64,000 bases of DNA from Enterococcus mundtii (GCF_002813755.1 NZ_CP018061.1:359001-423000); one strand, 5' to 3'. Numbered from the stretch's first letter, positions 1-8,554 are shown. Made by a program: numbers and translations. The notes: generated by a model from the sequence alone, not told the origin.

Positions 1-33
1 CATATTGCCGGTTCCGATAAATCCTATTTTCAT
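1..33 (-). CDS. proC: Pyrroline-5-carboxylate reductase, N-terminus only
   Basis: Only the first 11 codons are in the window; the ATG is at 31-33 and the gene runs off the left edge. The peptide MKIGFIGTGNM is the Rossmann-type NADP-binding start (GxGxM) typical of ProC, which reduces pyrroline-5-carboxylate to proline. A strong AGGAGG lies just upstream of the ATG on the minus strand. Other F420/NADP-oxidoreductase-like families begin similarly, so the identity rests on very little sequence. Confidence 0.6.
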   Translation of the reverse strand, partial: MKIGFIGTGNM

Positions 34-257
34 ACTATTCCTCCTAATCTGATGTAAAAAGAGTCATCAAAGTATTTTTCTGTAAACAAATGTTTAAATT
101 AATTATAGAGGAAAGGTTTGAATATTATGATCTGTTTTCGGATTATTAAAAGATAGAAAAATAGGTATCCAAATTAATAGGATGAAGTCGAAACCTGTTA
201 ATCTTATATGTATATATGAAAGAAGTTGGACAAAATTAACTTTAGTTACTAAAAAAG

Positions 258-299
258 GATTTCACGAATATTCGCAATGAATGTTCGTGAAATCTTTTT
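258..299. terminator. Rho-independent terminator, probably bidirectional
   Basis: A 16-bp stem (258-273 with 279-294, one G-U pair) has a 5-nt loop and is followed by TTTTT on the plus strand. It is preceded by AAAAAA (251-256), which gives a U run on the minus strand too. No plus-strand gene ends here, so it may end read-through from the minus-strand gene further right or a short untranslated transcript. Confidence 0.7.
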
Positions 300-796
300 C
301 TCTACACAACAAAGAGAGAACCTACTATTTATATAAGTGCTAAACAAAAATGATGAAAGAAGCTCTTCGACGTTTAAAGGTCACAACACAGCATAAGTCA
401 TTGTACCTCTAGATTTAGAATTGATGGAACGAAAATTCATGCAATGCAAATAAGAATTCAATTGTATGGACAAAAATCGAGTGAAATGAACAAAAGTTGT
501 ATAAAAAATCAGCTACGCTATGTCATGGTCTTGTTAAAAAATGAAGTTATTTCCCTCATTGAAATACAACGAGAGATCTTTATACTTTATGAACTAAAAC
601 AACTTGAAACAATTATAATACTTTTAGAAATGTGGGATTTGCTACTACGCCTCCTTTAATATACGGAAATTTCCTAATAAGAAGGTATATGTAATAATGA
701 GGGCTACGATCCAACAGGTAACACAAAAGATGTCGCGCAAGATTTTTATGATAAGTGTTGGTATTAGAATATTCCGCAATAATAAAAGCATGTAGA
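300..796. other. About 500 bp without a convincing gene
   Basis: The only open frame of note (444-659, 71 codons) has no ribosome-binding site and resembles no family I know. Short coding-like stretches broken by stops occur near 341-450 and 697-767, which suggests decayed coding DNA, but I cannot assign it. Confidence 0.35.
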
Positions 797-827
797 AAAT
801 GAGCTTACAATACAGAGTAAGCTCATT
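797..827 (-). terminator. Terminator of the 829-1386 gene
   Basis: An 11-bp perfect stem (798-808 with 817-827) lies directly after the stop codon of the minus-strand gene. On the minus strand it is followed by TTTTCT. Confidence 0.75.
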
Positions 828-828
828 G

Positions 829-1386
829 CTATGGATGTAAAGTGGGCTCGTTTTTAAACCATCTCATCTTACTAATTATAAATAAGTAAAATGGGTTTTT
901 TATTGATTTTCTTAGTTGTCTAACACACTTAATAAAAATATCAAATTCATTTACTGCATTTTGGGAATAATGAAAAGAATATCCTTGGATACCACTTGCT
1001 GTATCTGGATGTTCAACTTTTTTGTAGTCATGCAAAATTGTACTTAGAATAAGTTCATATTGTGTTGTTTGAACATGTAAGCCCTCAATCAATCTTAAAG
1101 TCTTTTGATTCAGTAAAGGATAAGATTCTTTTATTTTAGATATAGAATCATAAATAGGATGAAAGTATTTTTGTTGCATGGGAATAATATCTAGTTCAAG
1201 TTTATTATTGTTAGCATAGAAAGTATTTAATACTTGTTCAGCAAGTTGTTCAATTCCATGTAATTCTAATAACACAATATTTCTAGTCTCGCTTTTAGAA
1301 TTCCAGATTGCTGCAGTATAAGATCCAATTACACCAAAAAAACCTCCTAAAAAAAAGAATAAACTATCCCAGGATAGCGTCTGCAT
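829..1386 (-). CDS. Hypothetical membrane-anchored protein, 185 aa
   Basis: I do not recognise the family. A single hydrophobic segment at about residues 8-28 (LFFFLGGFFGVIGSYTAAIW) looks like an N-terminal membrane anchor. It is followed by a mainly helical, charged soluble part, probably cytoplasmic, and a basic C-terminal stretch. The start is well supported by AAAGGAGG six bases upstream on the minus strand. The gene stands alone and ends at its own hairpin terminator. The layout is reminiscent of small phage- or defence-associated membrane proteins, but nothing in the sequence proves such a role. Confidence 0.6.
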   Translation of the reverse strand: MQTLSWDSLFFFLGGFFGVIGSYTAAIWNSKSETRNIVLLELHGIEQLAEQVLNTFYANNNKLELDIIPMQQKYFHPIYDSISKIKESYPLLNQKTLRLIEGLHVQTTQYELILSTILHDYKKVEHPDTASGIQGYSFHYSQNAVNEFDIFIKCVRQLRKSIKNPFYLFIISKMRWFKNEPTLHP

Positions 1387-1586
1387 AAAATTCCTCCTTT
1401 AATATCTGATGTTATTTATTATGTTAGCAAAAAAAACAAAAAAATAAATATTAAAAGTAAAAAAATATAGGCTTTTTATGTTCAGAAAAAACCATATAAA
1501 ATCCCTCGATTTAGATATTTTTAAATATTCTATATGGTAGTTTATCATTTGATGTCAAATGATATTTAATAAAGGTGCAATATTAA

Positions 1587-1775
1587 AAAATAGAAGGGGT
1601 TACTACTGTTCCCACGGTTTATTCGGTTTTAGTAGGTGTGAGAGGGCAAATGCCCACTATCATGTATCTAGGTTCGGATGAAACTATAAAAATACTGGTA
1701 GAAGATGTTTTATTTAATTGCGACGAACAAATGCTCCAAAAGGACACGTTATTACAGGATAAATCACTGATATAG
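1587..1775 (+). other. Orphan 62-codon open frame without a start codon
   Basis: The frame reads like real protein (for example MPTIMYLGSDETIKILVEDV) and ends at TAG 1773-1775. It is preceded by a TAA and has no ATG, GTG or TTG with a ribosome-binding site near its 5' end. It may be the tail of a decayed gene. The rest of 1387-1811 shows nothing recognisable. Confidence 0.25.
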
Positions 1776-1811
1776 AATTTACTGAATACGTTTGATTCTA
1801 AAGCAATTAAA

Positions 1812-1875
1812 ACATACTAACGAATTAGTGGGCAAAATATTCCGTCAATATCTTGCCCACTAATCGTTAGTATGT
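1812..1875 (-). terminator. Long hairpin downstream of the 1911-2393 gene
   Basis: A 23-bp stem with one bulged base (1812-1835 with 1853-1875) encloses a 17-nt loop. It sits 35 bp past the stop of the minus-strand gene and is followed on the minus strand by TTTTAATTG. It probably acts as that gene's terminator. Confidence 0.65.
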
Positions 1876-1910
1876 GTAAAGTTCTTATTTCTTAAAATAA
1901 TTAAAAAGCA

Positions 1911-2393
1911 CTATTTGTTTAGTAAATCTTCTCCATTGATTCGTACCATAGGAATATAGTCAAAAGAACTGTCATCTACTATATAATAATACTGTGCCTC
2001 TGGATACGTACTAACATCGTCACCAATAATGTGGGTTAAGTCATCAGGATTAACTAGTATATTCCCAACTTTTGTAGAAGTATAGATGTTAAATACTGGA
2101 TTATCAGAACCATACACAGTATAGGCGGCTTTAAAACCAATTTCAGATGAATGGTCATTCGTCTTTGTTCCTGTTAACACATTATTTTCAATAGATAATG
2201 AAGTGATGGTTTCTCCAAATCTATCACTAGATAAGTTTGCAAAAGGAATGTTAGTAGTTTCCTTAGTAGTTAATTCAACAGACGTCTCATTTGGTCCAGC
2301 TACATCTGCAAATACTGCTGTTGTATTAATCAGAGCTTGTCCTAGTGTTGCAGTAGTCATGAAAGTTGCCAGTAATTGTTTTTTGTTTAACAT
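1911..2393 (-). CDS. Small secreted protein, stand-alone copy of an adhesin N-terminal module
   Basis: This 160-aa protein has a signal peptide at residues 1-29 (cleavage predicted after AVFA) and one compact module. The module aligns by eye with the region just after the signal peptide of the two large Ig-like proteins at 24012-27515 and 27963-32909. Shared signatures include an LSxDxxGxxIxSLxI-like start, YPxxxYYxIV and VRINGxDL near its C-terminus. It has no Ig repeats, no LPXTG and no membrane anchor, so it should be released or held non-covalently. An AGGAGTG site precedes the ATG. It may be a free partner or decoy of the large proteins, or a remnant of a truncated one; the protein ends cleanly and has its own terminator. 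Function unknown. Confidence 0.7.
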   Translation of the reverse strand: MLNKKQLLATFMTTATLGQALINTTAVFADVAGPNETSVELTTKETTNIPFANLSSDRFGETITSLSIENNVLTGTKTNDHSSEIGFKAAYTVYGSDNPVFNIYTSTKVGNILVNPDDLTHIIGDDVSTYPEAQYYYIVDDSSFDYIPMVRINGEDLLNK

Positions 2394-2846
2394 TATATCA
2401 CTCCTGTAATTAAGTTTTAGATTCCGGAATCAAATATATTATAACTAAACAAAACAATTTTTTTTATTTTTGTCATAAAATGTTTATTTGAATACATAAT
2501 TGTTTTGGTGTCTATTTTAGCCCTTTTTAAAATGCAAAAAATAATTTTATTATTTTTGTTGATTTGATATAGCAAAACATAGGAATATAGGAATATTTCC
2601 ATGTGAAATAATTATATTATATAGCGCTGATATCGGTTAGTATGTAATCTATATGTAGTTTTATGTATGAATCGGTTAAATAATAATTTCTTCATAGTTC
2701 AATTAATATGTTATTTTTTATAGACTCAAAAATGTCTAAATTATTTGATGGAAAGCAAATATAAAGGAATATATGTAATAAAGTAGTTGTTTTATCAAAG
2801 TTAAGTTTTATAAATATAGAATTTATTTACTTAGTTTGCGTAGGAG
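2394..2846. other. AT-rich intergenic region
   Basis: This is the divergent spacer between the secreted-protein gene and the helicase gene. It is very AT-rich, with several poly-T tracts. I see no coding capacity with a ribosome-binding site. It must hold the promoter of the minus-strand gene, but no hexamer pair stands out. Confidence 0.4.
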
Positions 2847-2876
2847 TTGGTTCTTGCAAGCGGATTATACTATAAT
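2847..2876 (+). promoter_or_regulatory. Sigma-A-type promoter for the helicase gene
   Basis: A perfect -10 TATAAT (2871-2876) has a TTGGTT -35 18 bp upstream. It lies about 45 bp before the helicase ATG. Confidence 0.5.
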
Positions 2877-2919
2877 TGCTTTAAACTAGTTCACAGAAAA
2901 TATTTCGAAAGGTTGGCCT

Positions 2920-5307
2920 ATGTCGAAGATCAAATTAAGAACCTATCAGCAGCGAGTAATCAATCAGTTAACGGATTATTTAGAGAACGACAGTATTCAT
3001 ATTGTCGCTCCACCTGGATCAGGAAAAACAATTTTAGGAATAACGATCATTGAGAAAATACAGAAAAAAACGTTGATTTTAGTTCCATCTTTATTGTTGA
3101 AGCATCAGTGGATCGAAGCTATCCAGCACTTCTATTCGCAATGGGAAACTTCGGAGTCGCTTCTTCAACCGGCAGAAATCACAGTCACTACTTATCAGGA
3201 CTTATACAGTAAAGGCGAGGCGTTACGCGATTACTTTGAAGAACAACACATTCAATTTCTAGTATTGGACGAGTCTCACCATCTCAAAAAAAATTGGTCT
3301 GACTTTCTCTTAGATTTAAAGAACCAAACCACAGGTCTGCAATTATTAGCTTTGACTGCGACGCCACCTTTTGATGCAAGTCAAAAAGACTGGCAAACGT
3401 ATATTCAATTGACAGGAGCAATCGATGAAGAAGTTTCTGTATCTGAATTGGTCAAAGAAGAGGTTTTGGCACCCTATCAAGATTTTGTTTATCTTGTTCC
3501 CGTCACAAAAGAATCAGAAGAGACATTTGGTGCTTTTTTAGAAACACAAAATCAAATCGTGACAATCCTTTTTAGTAACGAGGAAGTCACAACGTTCTTG
3601 TTAGACCAGCCGTTCATTCAGGAGCCGCTAAGCCATACTGGATTTATTTATAAAAATTTTTCAGTGTACTTGGCTTGTCTGTTCTATCTAAATGAGCAAG
3701 AGTATCAACTGTCGAAAGATCATTGGCAGGTACTAGGGATTAAACGAAAACGCATGACTGTTCCGTCACAATCCAAAGACAGTATCATTGATTTGTACCA
3801 GTATTTGTATCAAGTCGCGCCACAATTAGCTATTTTCCCTTATCTAGAAAAAGTAGGTTGGCTCTCGAATCAGAAGCTGACTTTTTACCCCGCATTCAAT
3901 GGCAAAGAATCAATGAATGTGCCATTGATGAAAACCGCGATTGAACAGATCCTTGTAAAGGAAGAATTCTATCAAGGACCAAACTTACGTTGCGTGATTT
4001 TATTTGATCGCATCAAGAAAGCAGTGCTGGAGGGACAAGAAGGGTATTTGGAATATGGTCTTGGACTCGCTTTTTTAGACTTGAAGAATCTGATCCATGC
4101 AGAAACAGTTTTAGCGGCTATTTGTGGTGAGTTTCTTATCATTAATCAAGAAATCTATCACAGTCATTTTTTGACGTACCAAGAATATCGTAGAGAGATC
4201 CAGGTTTCTGGATATGTCTATTTACAGATGACGCAACAAAATCGTGGTAGCTTATTGGCGCTAACTACTCAACTGCTTGATTCTGGAAAAATACATGTAT
4301 TGATAGGTACAGTCAGTTTATTAGGCGAGGGCTGGAATTGTCCAGCAATCAATACGATCATTATGGGGAATCAAGCTGGTTCATATGTACAGACCCAACA
4401 AATCAGAGGACGTGGATTGAGGAAATTTGGAGAAACAAAACTAACGAATATCTGGCATATTGCACCCATTATTCCCAATATTCCACTAAGTGAACAGCCT
4501 TTCTTTCGTTTTGTTCGAAAACGTTTAGGTTTCATTGAGGGCTTGAATCTTCTTGATATCCCTTTGATTTCAACAGGAAGTGAACGATTTGAATTGCCAG
4601 ATTTTCCTGATCTTCAGACGATTGCTAACTATACTCAACATCAACTTTATCAGGCAAAAGAACGCGATAAGCATTTACGATTGTGGCGAGAAGCATTGGA
4701 AAGAAGGACACATCTATCCATGCCGTTGTTCATTCGGAAACAGACATCAGAAAAGAATGAGAAAAATGAGAGCTCGCTTTACGAAACAAAAAATAGTCAG
4801 AGACAATCATTCGTTCAAGCGATTATTACAGGGAACTTACTGGCCTATTTCCAATTGAAGAAAAAAAGAAAACAGTGGCAAAAATATTGCCAGATGCAGC
4901 AAAAACTAGTGGAGACCAATTATCGATTACTTGTTCATGAAGGTATCTTAAATACAACTATTCCATTAAACATTACTTGGGATGATGACCGCTTCTCTTG
5001 TGAGATCATTGCTAGTTATTATCAAGAAAAGATATTCAATGGCGTAGTCAAGGAGACATTAGGAGTCATAGACGATCCACGATACTTATTGAAAATAGGA
5101 ACTACTTATTTTGCATTACCTGCTCGTTATGGTAAAAATAAAAACGACGCCCAATCTTTTGCAAAAGAAATCAAGAAATCGTATCCCTTTGCCGAGATCC
5201 ACTATACCAAAAATCTTTCAGAACGCAAACACTTGATGAATGCACGAATGAACAGTTTACTGACAAGCGATCAGTTAGAGATCAAAGAGCAGAAACTGTG
5301 GCATTAG
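2920..5307 (+). CDS. DEAD/DEAH-type superfamily 2 helicase, 795 aa
   Basis: A cytoplasmic SF2 ATPase. Walker A APPGSGKT is at residues 30-37, a DESH box (DEAH variant) at 117-120, the SAT-like motif LTATPP at about 145-150, and motif VI QIRGRGLRKF at about 493-502. The two RecA lobes occupy roughly residues 1-540. The remaining 250 residues are charged and coiled-coil-like and match no domain I can name. The start is set by AAAGG ahead of ATG 2920 (MSKIKLRTYQ), where the RTYQ Q-motif-like start is typical of type III restriction/XPB-like helicases. It is transcribed alone. No methylase or nuclease neighbour is present, so assignment to a restriction or defence system is not supported; a DNA-repair role is equally possible. 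Confidence 0.8.
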   Translation: MSKIKLRTYQQRVINQLTDYLENDSIHIVAPPGSGKTILGITIIEKIQKKTLILVPSLLLKHQWIEAIQHFYSQWETSESLLQPAEITVTTYQDLYSKGEALRDYFEEQHIQFLVLDESHHLKKNWSDFLLDLKNQTTGLQLLALTATPPFDASQKDWQTYIQLTGAIDEEVSVSELVKEEVLAPYQDFVYLVPVTKESEETFGAFLETQNQIVTILFSNEEVTTFLLDQPFIQEPLSHTGFIYKNFSVYLACLFYLNEQEYQLSKDHWQVLGIKRKRMTVPSQSKDSIIDLYQYLYQVAPQLAIFPYLEKVGWLSNQKLTFYPAFNGKESMNVPLMKTAIEQILVKEEFYQGPNLRCVILFDRIKKAVLEGQEGYLEYGLGLAFLDLKNLIHAETVLAAICGEFLIINQEIYHSHFLTYQEYRREIQVSGYVYLQMTQQNRGSLLALTTQLLDSGKIHVLIGTVSLLGEGWNCPAINTIIMGNQAGSYVQTQQIRGRGLRKFGETKLTNIWHIAPIIPNIPLSEQPFFRFVRKRLGFIEGLNLLDIPLISTGSERFELPDFPDLQTIANYTQHQLYQAKERDKHLRLWREALERRTHLSMPLFIRKQTSEKNEKNESSLYETKNSQRQSFVQAIITGNLLAYFQLKKKRKQWQKYCQMQQKLVETNYRLLVHEGILNTTIPLNITWDDDRFSCEIIASYYQEKIFNGVVKETLGVIDDPRYLLKIGTTYFALPARYGKNKNDAQSFAKEIKKSYPFAEIHYTKNLSERKHLMNARMNSLLTSDQLEIKEQKLWH

Positions 5308-5318
5308 TTTGAAACAAG

Positions 5319-5347
5319 GGTGGGAGAAGGAGGAGTTTTCTTCCACC
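5319..5347. other. Imperfect hairpin between convergent genes
   Basis: A 10-bp stem (5319-5328 with 5338-5347, one G-U pair) lies between the helicase and the regulator, which converge here. It lacks a clear U run, so its role as terminator is uncertain. Confidence 0.3.
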
Positions 5348-5420
5348 ACAAATTGATAAGACGGTGCCACCAACCCACTCGCATTCCTTAAATCGGATAA
5401 AAGTGTGCCAGAAGTAACCA

Positions 5421-6194
5421 TTAATTTTGATAAGGAAAAATGATATCCAAGTCATGATCATCAAAAGTAGCTAAATAATTTTTGCTAGGCTCACAATTTG
5501 TAACTAAAGCGTTATAATCAAGGAAATCACCAATTTTAAAGAAGTGACTGGAACCAAATTTCGTATAATCAATCAAAAGAATGGTTTGTTTCGATTGCTT
5601 CATCATTTCTTTTTTTACTTGTGCTTGACTGAAACTTGCTTCATAAACGCCCTCTAGATCCAACCCTCTACACGAAAAAAAGGCTAAGTCAAATTGAAAA
5701 GAATCAAAGAGTGACTCATAGGAATTATTAATAACTGCACTAGAGTTTATTTTGACTTCCCCGCCGATAATAAAAACCTTCAATGCTTCGCTTTTCCCTT
5801 CACTTAAATCCAAAGCGATTTTTAAGCCATTTGTGATCACCACTAAATTTGGGATTGTTTTCAATAATGGCACAAGCTGTTGGACGGTACTACTCGAATC
5901 TAAAAAAATACACATACCGGGGGCAATAAAATCTTGAGCTAAATCAGCGATGATCTGTTTTTCTTTGATGTTCGAGGCTTCTCGTATGATGTGGGAAAAT
6001 TCGGTATTCGTTGTTTTCGTTAAAATGGCTCCGCCGTGAGTACGCTTGATCGCACCACGTTCTTCTAGTTTCAATAAATCTCTCCTAAGTGTAGAAATAC
6101 TACAGTGTAGATGTTGGCAGAGATCTTTATTTGAAGCTTGTTTTTTTTTGCTCAGAAACTCCATGATATCATTCAACCTTAATTCCGATTCCGT
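5421..6194 (-). CDS. DeoR-family regulator of the fucose genes, start codon apparently ACG
   Basis: A DNA-binding repressor of the DeoR type. An N-terminal helix-turn-helix (SNKDLCQHLHCSISTLRRDL) is followed by ERGAIKRTHGGA, and then by the sugar-phosphate-sensing DeoRC domain with an LDSSST phosphate loop and TNG. It is divergent from the fucose operon and therefore its likely regulator. The start is odd. The best ribosome-binding site, AAAAGGAGG (6202-6210), is followed after 7 nt by ACG (6192-6194), not ATG, at exactly the place where family members start (xESELRLNDIMEFL). An upstream ATG (6228-6230) is in frame but has no ribosome-binding site and lies before the predicted transcription start. 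Either ACG is used inefficiently or an ATG was lost by one transition. Confidence 0.8.
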   Translation of the reverse strand, partial: TESELRLNDIMEFLSKKKQASNKDLCQHLHCSISTLRRDLLKLEERGAIKRTHGGAILTKTTNTEFSHIIREASNIKEKQIIADLAQDFIAPGMCIFLDSSSTVQQLVPLLKTIPNLVVITNGLKIALDLSEGKSEALKVFIIGGEVKINSSAVINNSYESLFDSFQFDLAFFSCRGLDLEGVYEASFSQAQVKKEMMKQSKQTILLIDYTKFGSSHFFKIGDFLDYNALVTNCEPSKNYLATFDDHDLDIIFPYQN

Positions 6195-6220
6195 GTGAGC
6201 GCCTCCTTTTGGTTTAGTCG

Positions 6221-6249
6221 AGTATAGCATGTGCTTGAACACTTTTGAA
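6221..6249 (-). promoter_or_regulatory. Promoter of the DeoR-family gene
   Basis: On the minus strand the -35 TTCAAA (6244-6249) and -10 TATACT (6221-6226) are 17 bp apart, with an extended -10 TGC. Transcription would start near 6214, just before the AAAAGGAGG. This puts the upstream in-frame ATG outside the mRNA. Confidence 0.55.
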
Positions 6250-6250
6250 C
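6235..6250 (+). promoter_or_regulatory. Direct repeat TTGAAC, candidate DeoR-type operator
   Basis: TTGAAC occurs at 6235-6240 and 6245-6250, one helical turn apart. The pair covers the -35 region of the regulator gene. DeoR regulators often bind such spaced repeats, so autoregulation is plausible. Confidence 0.3.
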
Positions 6251-6329
6251 ATATCTGAATAAAAAAGAACGAAAATAATGATAAAAAATCAATCTTCGGT
6301 TTAAATCATCACAAACAAATGATAGCAAC

Positions 6330-6335
6330 TATAAT
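6330..6335 (+). promoter_or_regulatory. -10 element of the fucose operon promoter
   Basis: A perfect TATAAT lies 39 bp before the fucA ATG. No good -35 is found 16-18 bp upstream, which fits a promoter needing an activator or being weak. Confidence 0.45.
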
Positions 6336-6339
6336 GGCG

Positions 6340-6355
6340 TTGTAAACGGTAACAA
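6340..6355 (+). promoter_or_regulatory. CcpA cre site
   Basis: TTGTAAACGGTAACAA fits the cre consensus WTGNAARCGNWWWCAW at every position. It overlaps the expected transcription start of the fucose operon, where CcpA binding represses. The operon is thus likely under glucose repression. Confidence 0.8.
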
Positions 6356-6373
6356 ATAAAATCATGGAGGTCA

Positions 6374-7063
6374 ATGATGAATGAAGAATTAGTAAAACAA
6401 CAGATTTGTGATGTATGTAACAAGATGTGGCACCTGGGTTGGGTAGCAGCCAATGATGGGAATGTTTCAGCAAAATTAGCTGATGACATCTTTATTTGTA
6501 CGCCAACTGGCATTAGTAAAAGTTTTATTACACCGGACAAGTTGATCAAAATCAATCGTAAGGGAGAAGTTTTAGAAGCAAATGGTGACTACAAGCCTTC
6601 AAGCGAAATCAAAATGCACTTACGCGTATATCAAGAAAGAGAAGATGTTGGCTCAGTCGTTCATGCCCATCCTCCTGTAGCAACAGCGTTTGCCTTAGCT
6701 CAAATCCCATTAGATACGTATTCTTTGATTGAGAATGCGATTGTTATTTCTTCCGTGCCAATCACGCCATTTGGGACTCCTTCGACTGATGAAGTCCCAG
6801 AAGCGATTACCCCATTTTTACCTGAACATGATGTCTTGTTACTCGAAAATCACGGGGCACTAGCGATGGGCTCAGATGTGATCACTGCTTATTATCGGAT
6901 GGAAACCTTAGAATTAGTTGCTAAAACTTCTTTTCATGCAAGAATGCTTTTGGGCGGTAAAGCTGAAGCTGAGATTTCACAAGATAAACTACAAAAGCTA
7001 TTTGAAATGAGAAAGAATTATGGTGTGACCGGCAAACATCCTGGATATAAAAAATATAGCTGA
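6374..7063 (+). CDS. fucA: L-fuculose-1-phosphate aldolase (class II)
   Basis: Cleaves L-fuculose 1-phosphate to dihydroxyacetone phosphate and L-lactaldehyde in the cytoplasm. The 229-aa protein has the class II aldolase/adducin fold. Visible zinc ligands are H97 and H99 in HAHPP and H160 in LENHG, and the catalytic glutamate is E78 in SSEIK, matching E. coli FucA with a shift of about five residues. GGAGG lies 3-4 bases before two adjacent in-frame ATGs (6374 and 6377). It is first in the operon, and fucK follows after 18 bp. The same fold serves rhamnulose-1-phosphate aldolase, but the fucI and fucO neighbours fix the substrate as fuculose phosphate. Confidence 0.92.
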   Translation: MMNEELVKQQICDVCNKMWHLGWVAANDGNVSAKLADDIFICTPTGISKSFITPDKLIKINRKGEVLEANGDYKPSSEIKMHLRVYQEREDVGSVVHAHPPVATAFALAQIPLDTYSLIENAIVISSVPITPFGTPSTDEVPEAITPFLPEHDVLLLENHGALAMGSDVITAYYRMETLELVAKTSFHARMLLGGKAEAEISQDKLQKLFEMRKNYGVTGKHPGYKKYS

Positions 7064-7081
7064 GAAAGAAAGGGAAGAGCG

Positions 7082-8554
7082 TTGAAGAAAAATGTACTCG
7101 CTTTTGATTTTGGCGCATCCTCTGGGCGTGCCATCATTGGTAGTTACGAAAATGGCAGGTTGGTATTAAAAGAAATCCATCGATTCCCAAACTATCCTTT
7201 GGAAGAAAATGGCACGCTTTACTGGGATATTGATTATTTATTTGAACAAATAAAAATAGGCATTCGACGAGCAACAGATGAATATTCGATCGATAGTCTA
7301 GGAATCGATACATGGGGCGTCGATTTTGGCTTATTGGATCGCGCGGGTCAATTGATCAAACGACCAGTGAACTACCGTGATCCTCGAACGCAGGGAATTC
7401 TGGCGGAGGCCGAGAAGTATATGCCACTCAAAGATATTTATCAACAAACGGGGAACCAAATGATGGAGATCAATTCGCTTTATCAGCTGTTAGCAGAACG
7501 GCAAAACAATCCGGAGTTTGATCAAGTGGCGACTATTTTGTTTATGCCTGATTTATTCAACTATTTACTCACAGGGAAAATCGTTGCAGAACGAAGTATT
7601 GCCTCAACTTCCCAATTAGTCAACCCGAGGAATGGTCGTTGGGATGAGAAAGTGCTAGAATCATTTGCTTTTTCGGAGAGCATATTTCCACCATTGGTAT
7701 CTTCTGGGAAACCTTTAGGAATGATAAAAAAAGATATAGGATTACCACCAATAAAAGTGGTGAATGTCTGTGGTCATGATACCGCTAGTGCAGTAGTTAG
7801 TGTACCTTGTAACCAAGAATTTCTGTTTATCTCTTGCGGAACCTGGTCGTTGGTCGGTACAGAATTAGCTAGACCGATCATCAACGAAAAGGCATATAAC
7901 TATAATTTAACAAATGAAGCTGGGATCAACCACACGACGCGTTTTCTAAAAAATTGTACTGGACTCTGGATCATTCAAGAAGTGAAACGAAATTTAGCAG
8001 AATTAGGTCGGGTGTATTCCTATTCTGAACTTGCCAATTTGGCGGATGATGCATCGGAATTTAAATGTTTGATCGATACGGATGATCTGACATTTATTGC
8101 TCCCGGGAATATGATCCAACGAATCCAACACTATGCTGCAAAAACGAAGCAAGCGATTCCGCAAACAGATGGCGAATTGGTGCGGTGTGTCTATGAAAGT
8201 TTAGCAATGAAATACAAGTATTGTATTTTAGAAATCATCGATGCTGTTGGAAAAGAGTTTGATACGGTCAATATCGTCGGTGGTGGTTCCCAGGCTGAAA
8301 TCCTTTGTCAAATGGTGGCGGATGCTTCCAATATGCGAGTAAGCGCAGGTCCAGTTGAAGCAACTGCTATTGGAAATATTTCCGTGCAATTATTGGCAGA
8401 AGGCGTATTTAAAGATGTGAAGGAAGTGAGAGAGTGGATAAAAGAATTGATAGCGGTCAAATCCTATTTTCCGAGTACTAAAAAAAGAGAATGGGATAAA
8501 GAGTTTTCTAAGTATCAACAACTTTTAAAATCGGGGGAGAAAGCAAATGCTTAA
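7082..8554 (+). CDS. fucK: L-fuculokinase (FGGY/rhamnulokinase type)
   Basis: Phosphorylates L-fuculose to L-fuculose 1-phosphate. The 490-aa FGGY kinase begins with the phosphate-binding DFGASSGR motif, shows GIDTWGVDFGLLD in the N-terminal lobe and GGGSQAEILCQMVAD in the ATP-binding C-terminal lobe. By sequence it resembles rhamnulokinases (RhaB) more than E. coli FucK, a common case in Firmicutes fucose operons, so it might accept both sugars. It starts at TTG 7082 after AAAGGGAAG, since no ATG is available at the conserved N-terminus (MKKNVLAFDFG). Its last codons overlap fucU by 8 bp. Confidence 0.88.
   Translation: MKKNVLAFDFGASSGRAIIGSYENGRLVLKEIHRFPNYPLEENGTLYWDIDYLFEQIKIGIRRATDEYSIDSLGIDTWGVDFGLLDRAGQLIKRPVNYRDPRTQGILAEAEKYMPLKDIYQQTGNQMMEINSLYQLLAERQNNPEFDQVATILFMPDLFNYLLTGKIVAERSIASTSQLVNPRNGRWDEKVLESFAFSESIFPPLVSSGKPLGMIKKDIGLPPIKVVNVCGHDTASAVVSVPCNQEFLFISCGTWSLVGTELARPIINEKAYNYNLTNEAGINHTTRFLKNCTGLWIIQEVKRNLAELGRVYSYSELANLADDASEFKCLIDTDDLTFIAPGNMIQRIQHYAAKTKQAIPQTDGELVRCVYESLAMKYKYCILEIIDAVGKEFDTVNIVGGGSQAEILCQMVADASNMRVSAGPVEATAIGNISVQLLAEGVFKDVKEVREWIKELIAVKSYFPSTKKREWDKEFSKYQQLLKSGEKANA

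Noticed and set aside
444..659. 71-aa open frame
   Set aside because: No ribosome-binding site, odd composition rich in Ile and Leu, no recognisable family. Kept only as part of a gene-free stretch.
2417..2602. Minus-strand 61-aa frame
   Set aside because: Lies in very AT-rich promoter DNA, composed mostly of Ile, Lys, Tyr and Phe, with no ribosome-binding site. Chance frame.
2920..5307. Helicase as part of a restriction or defence system
   Set aside because: No methyltransferase, nuclease or other defence gene is adjacent; the helicase alone does not support the claim.
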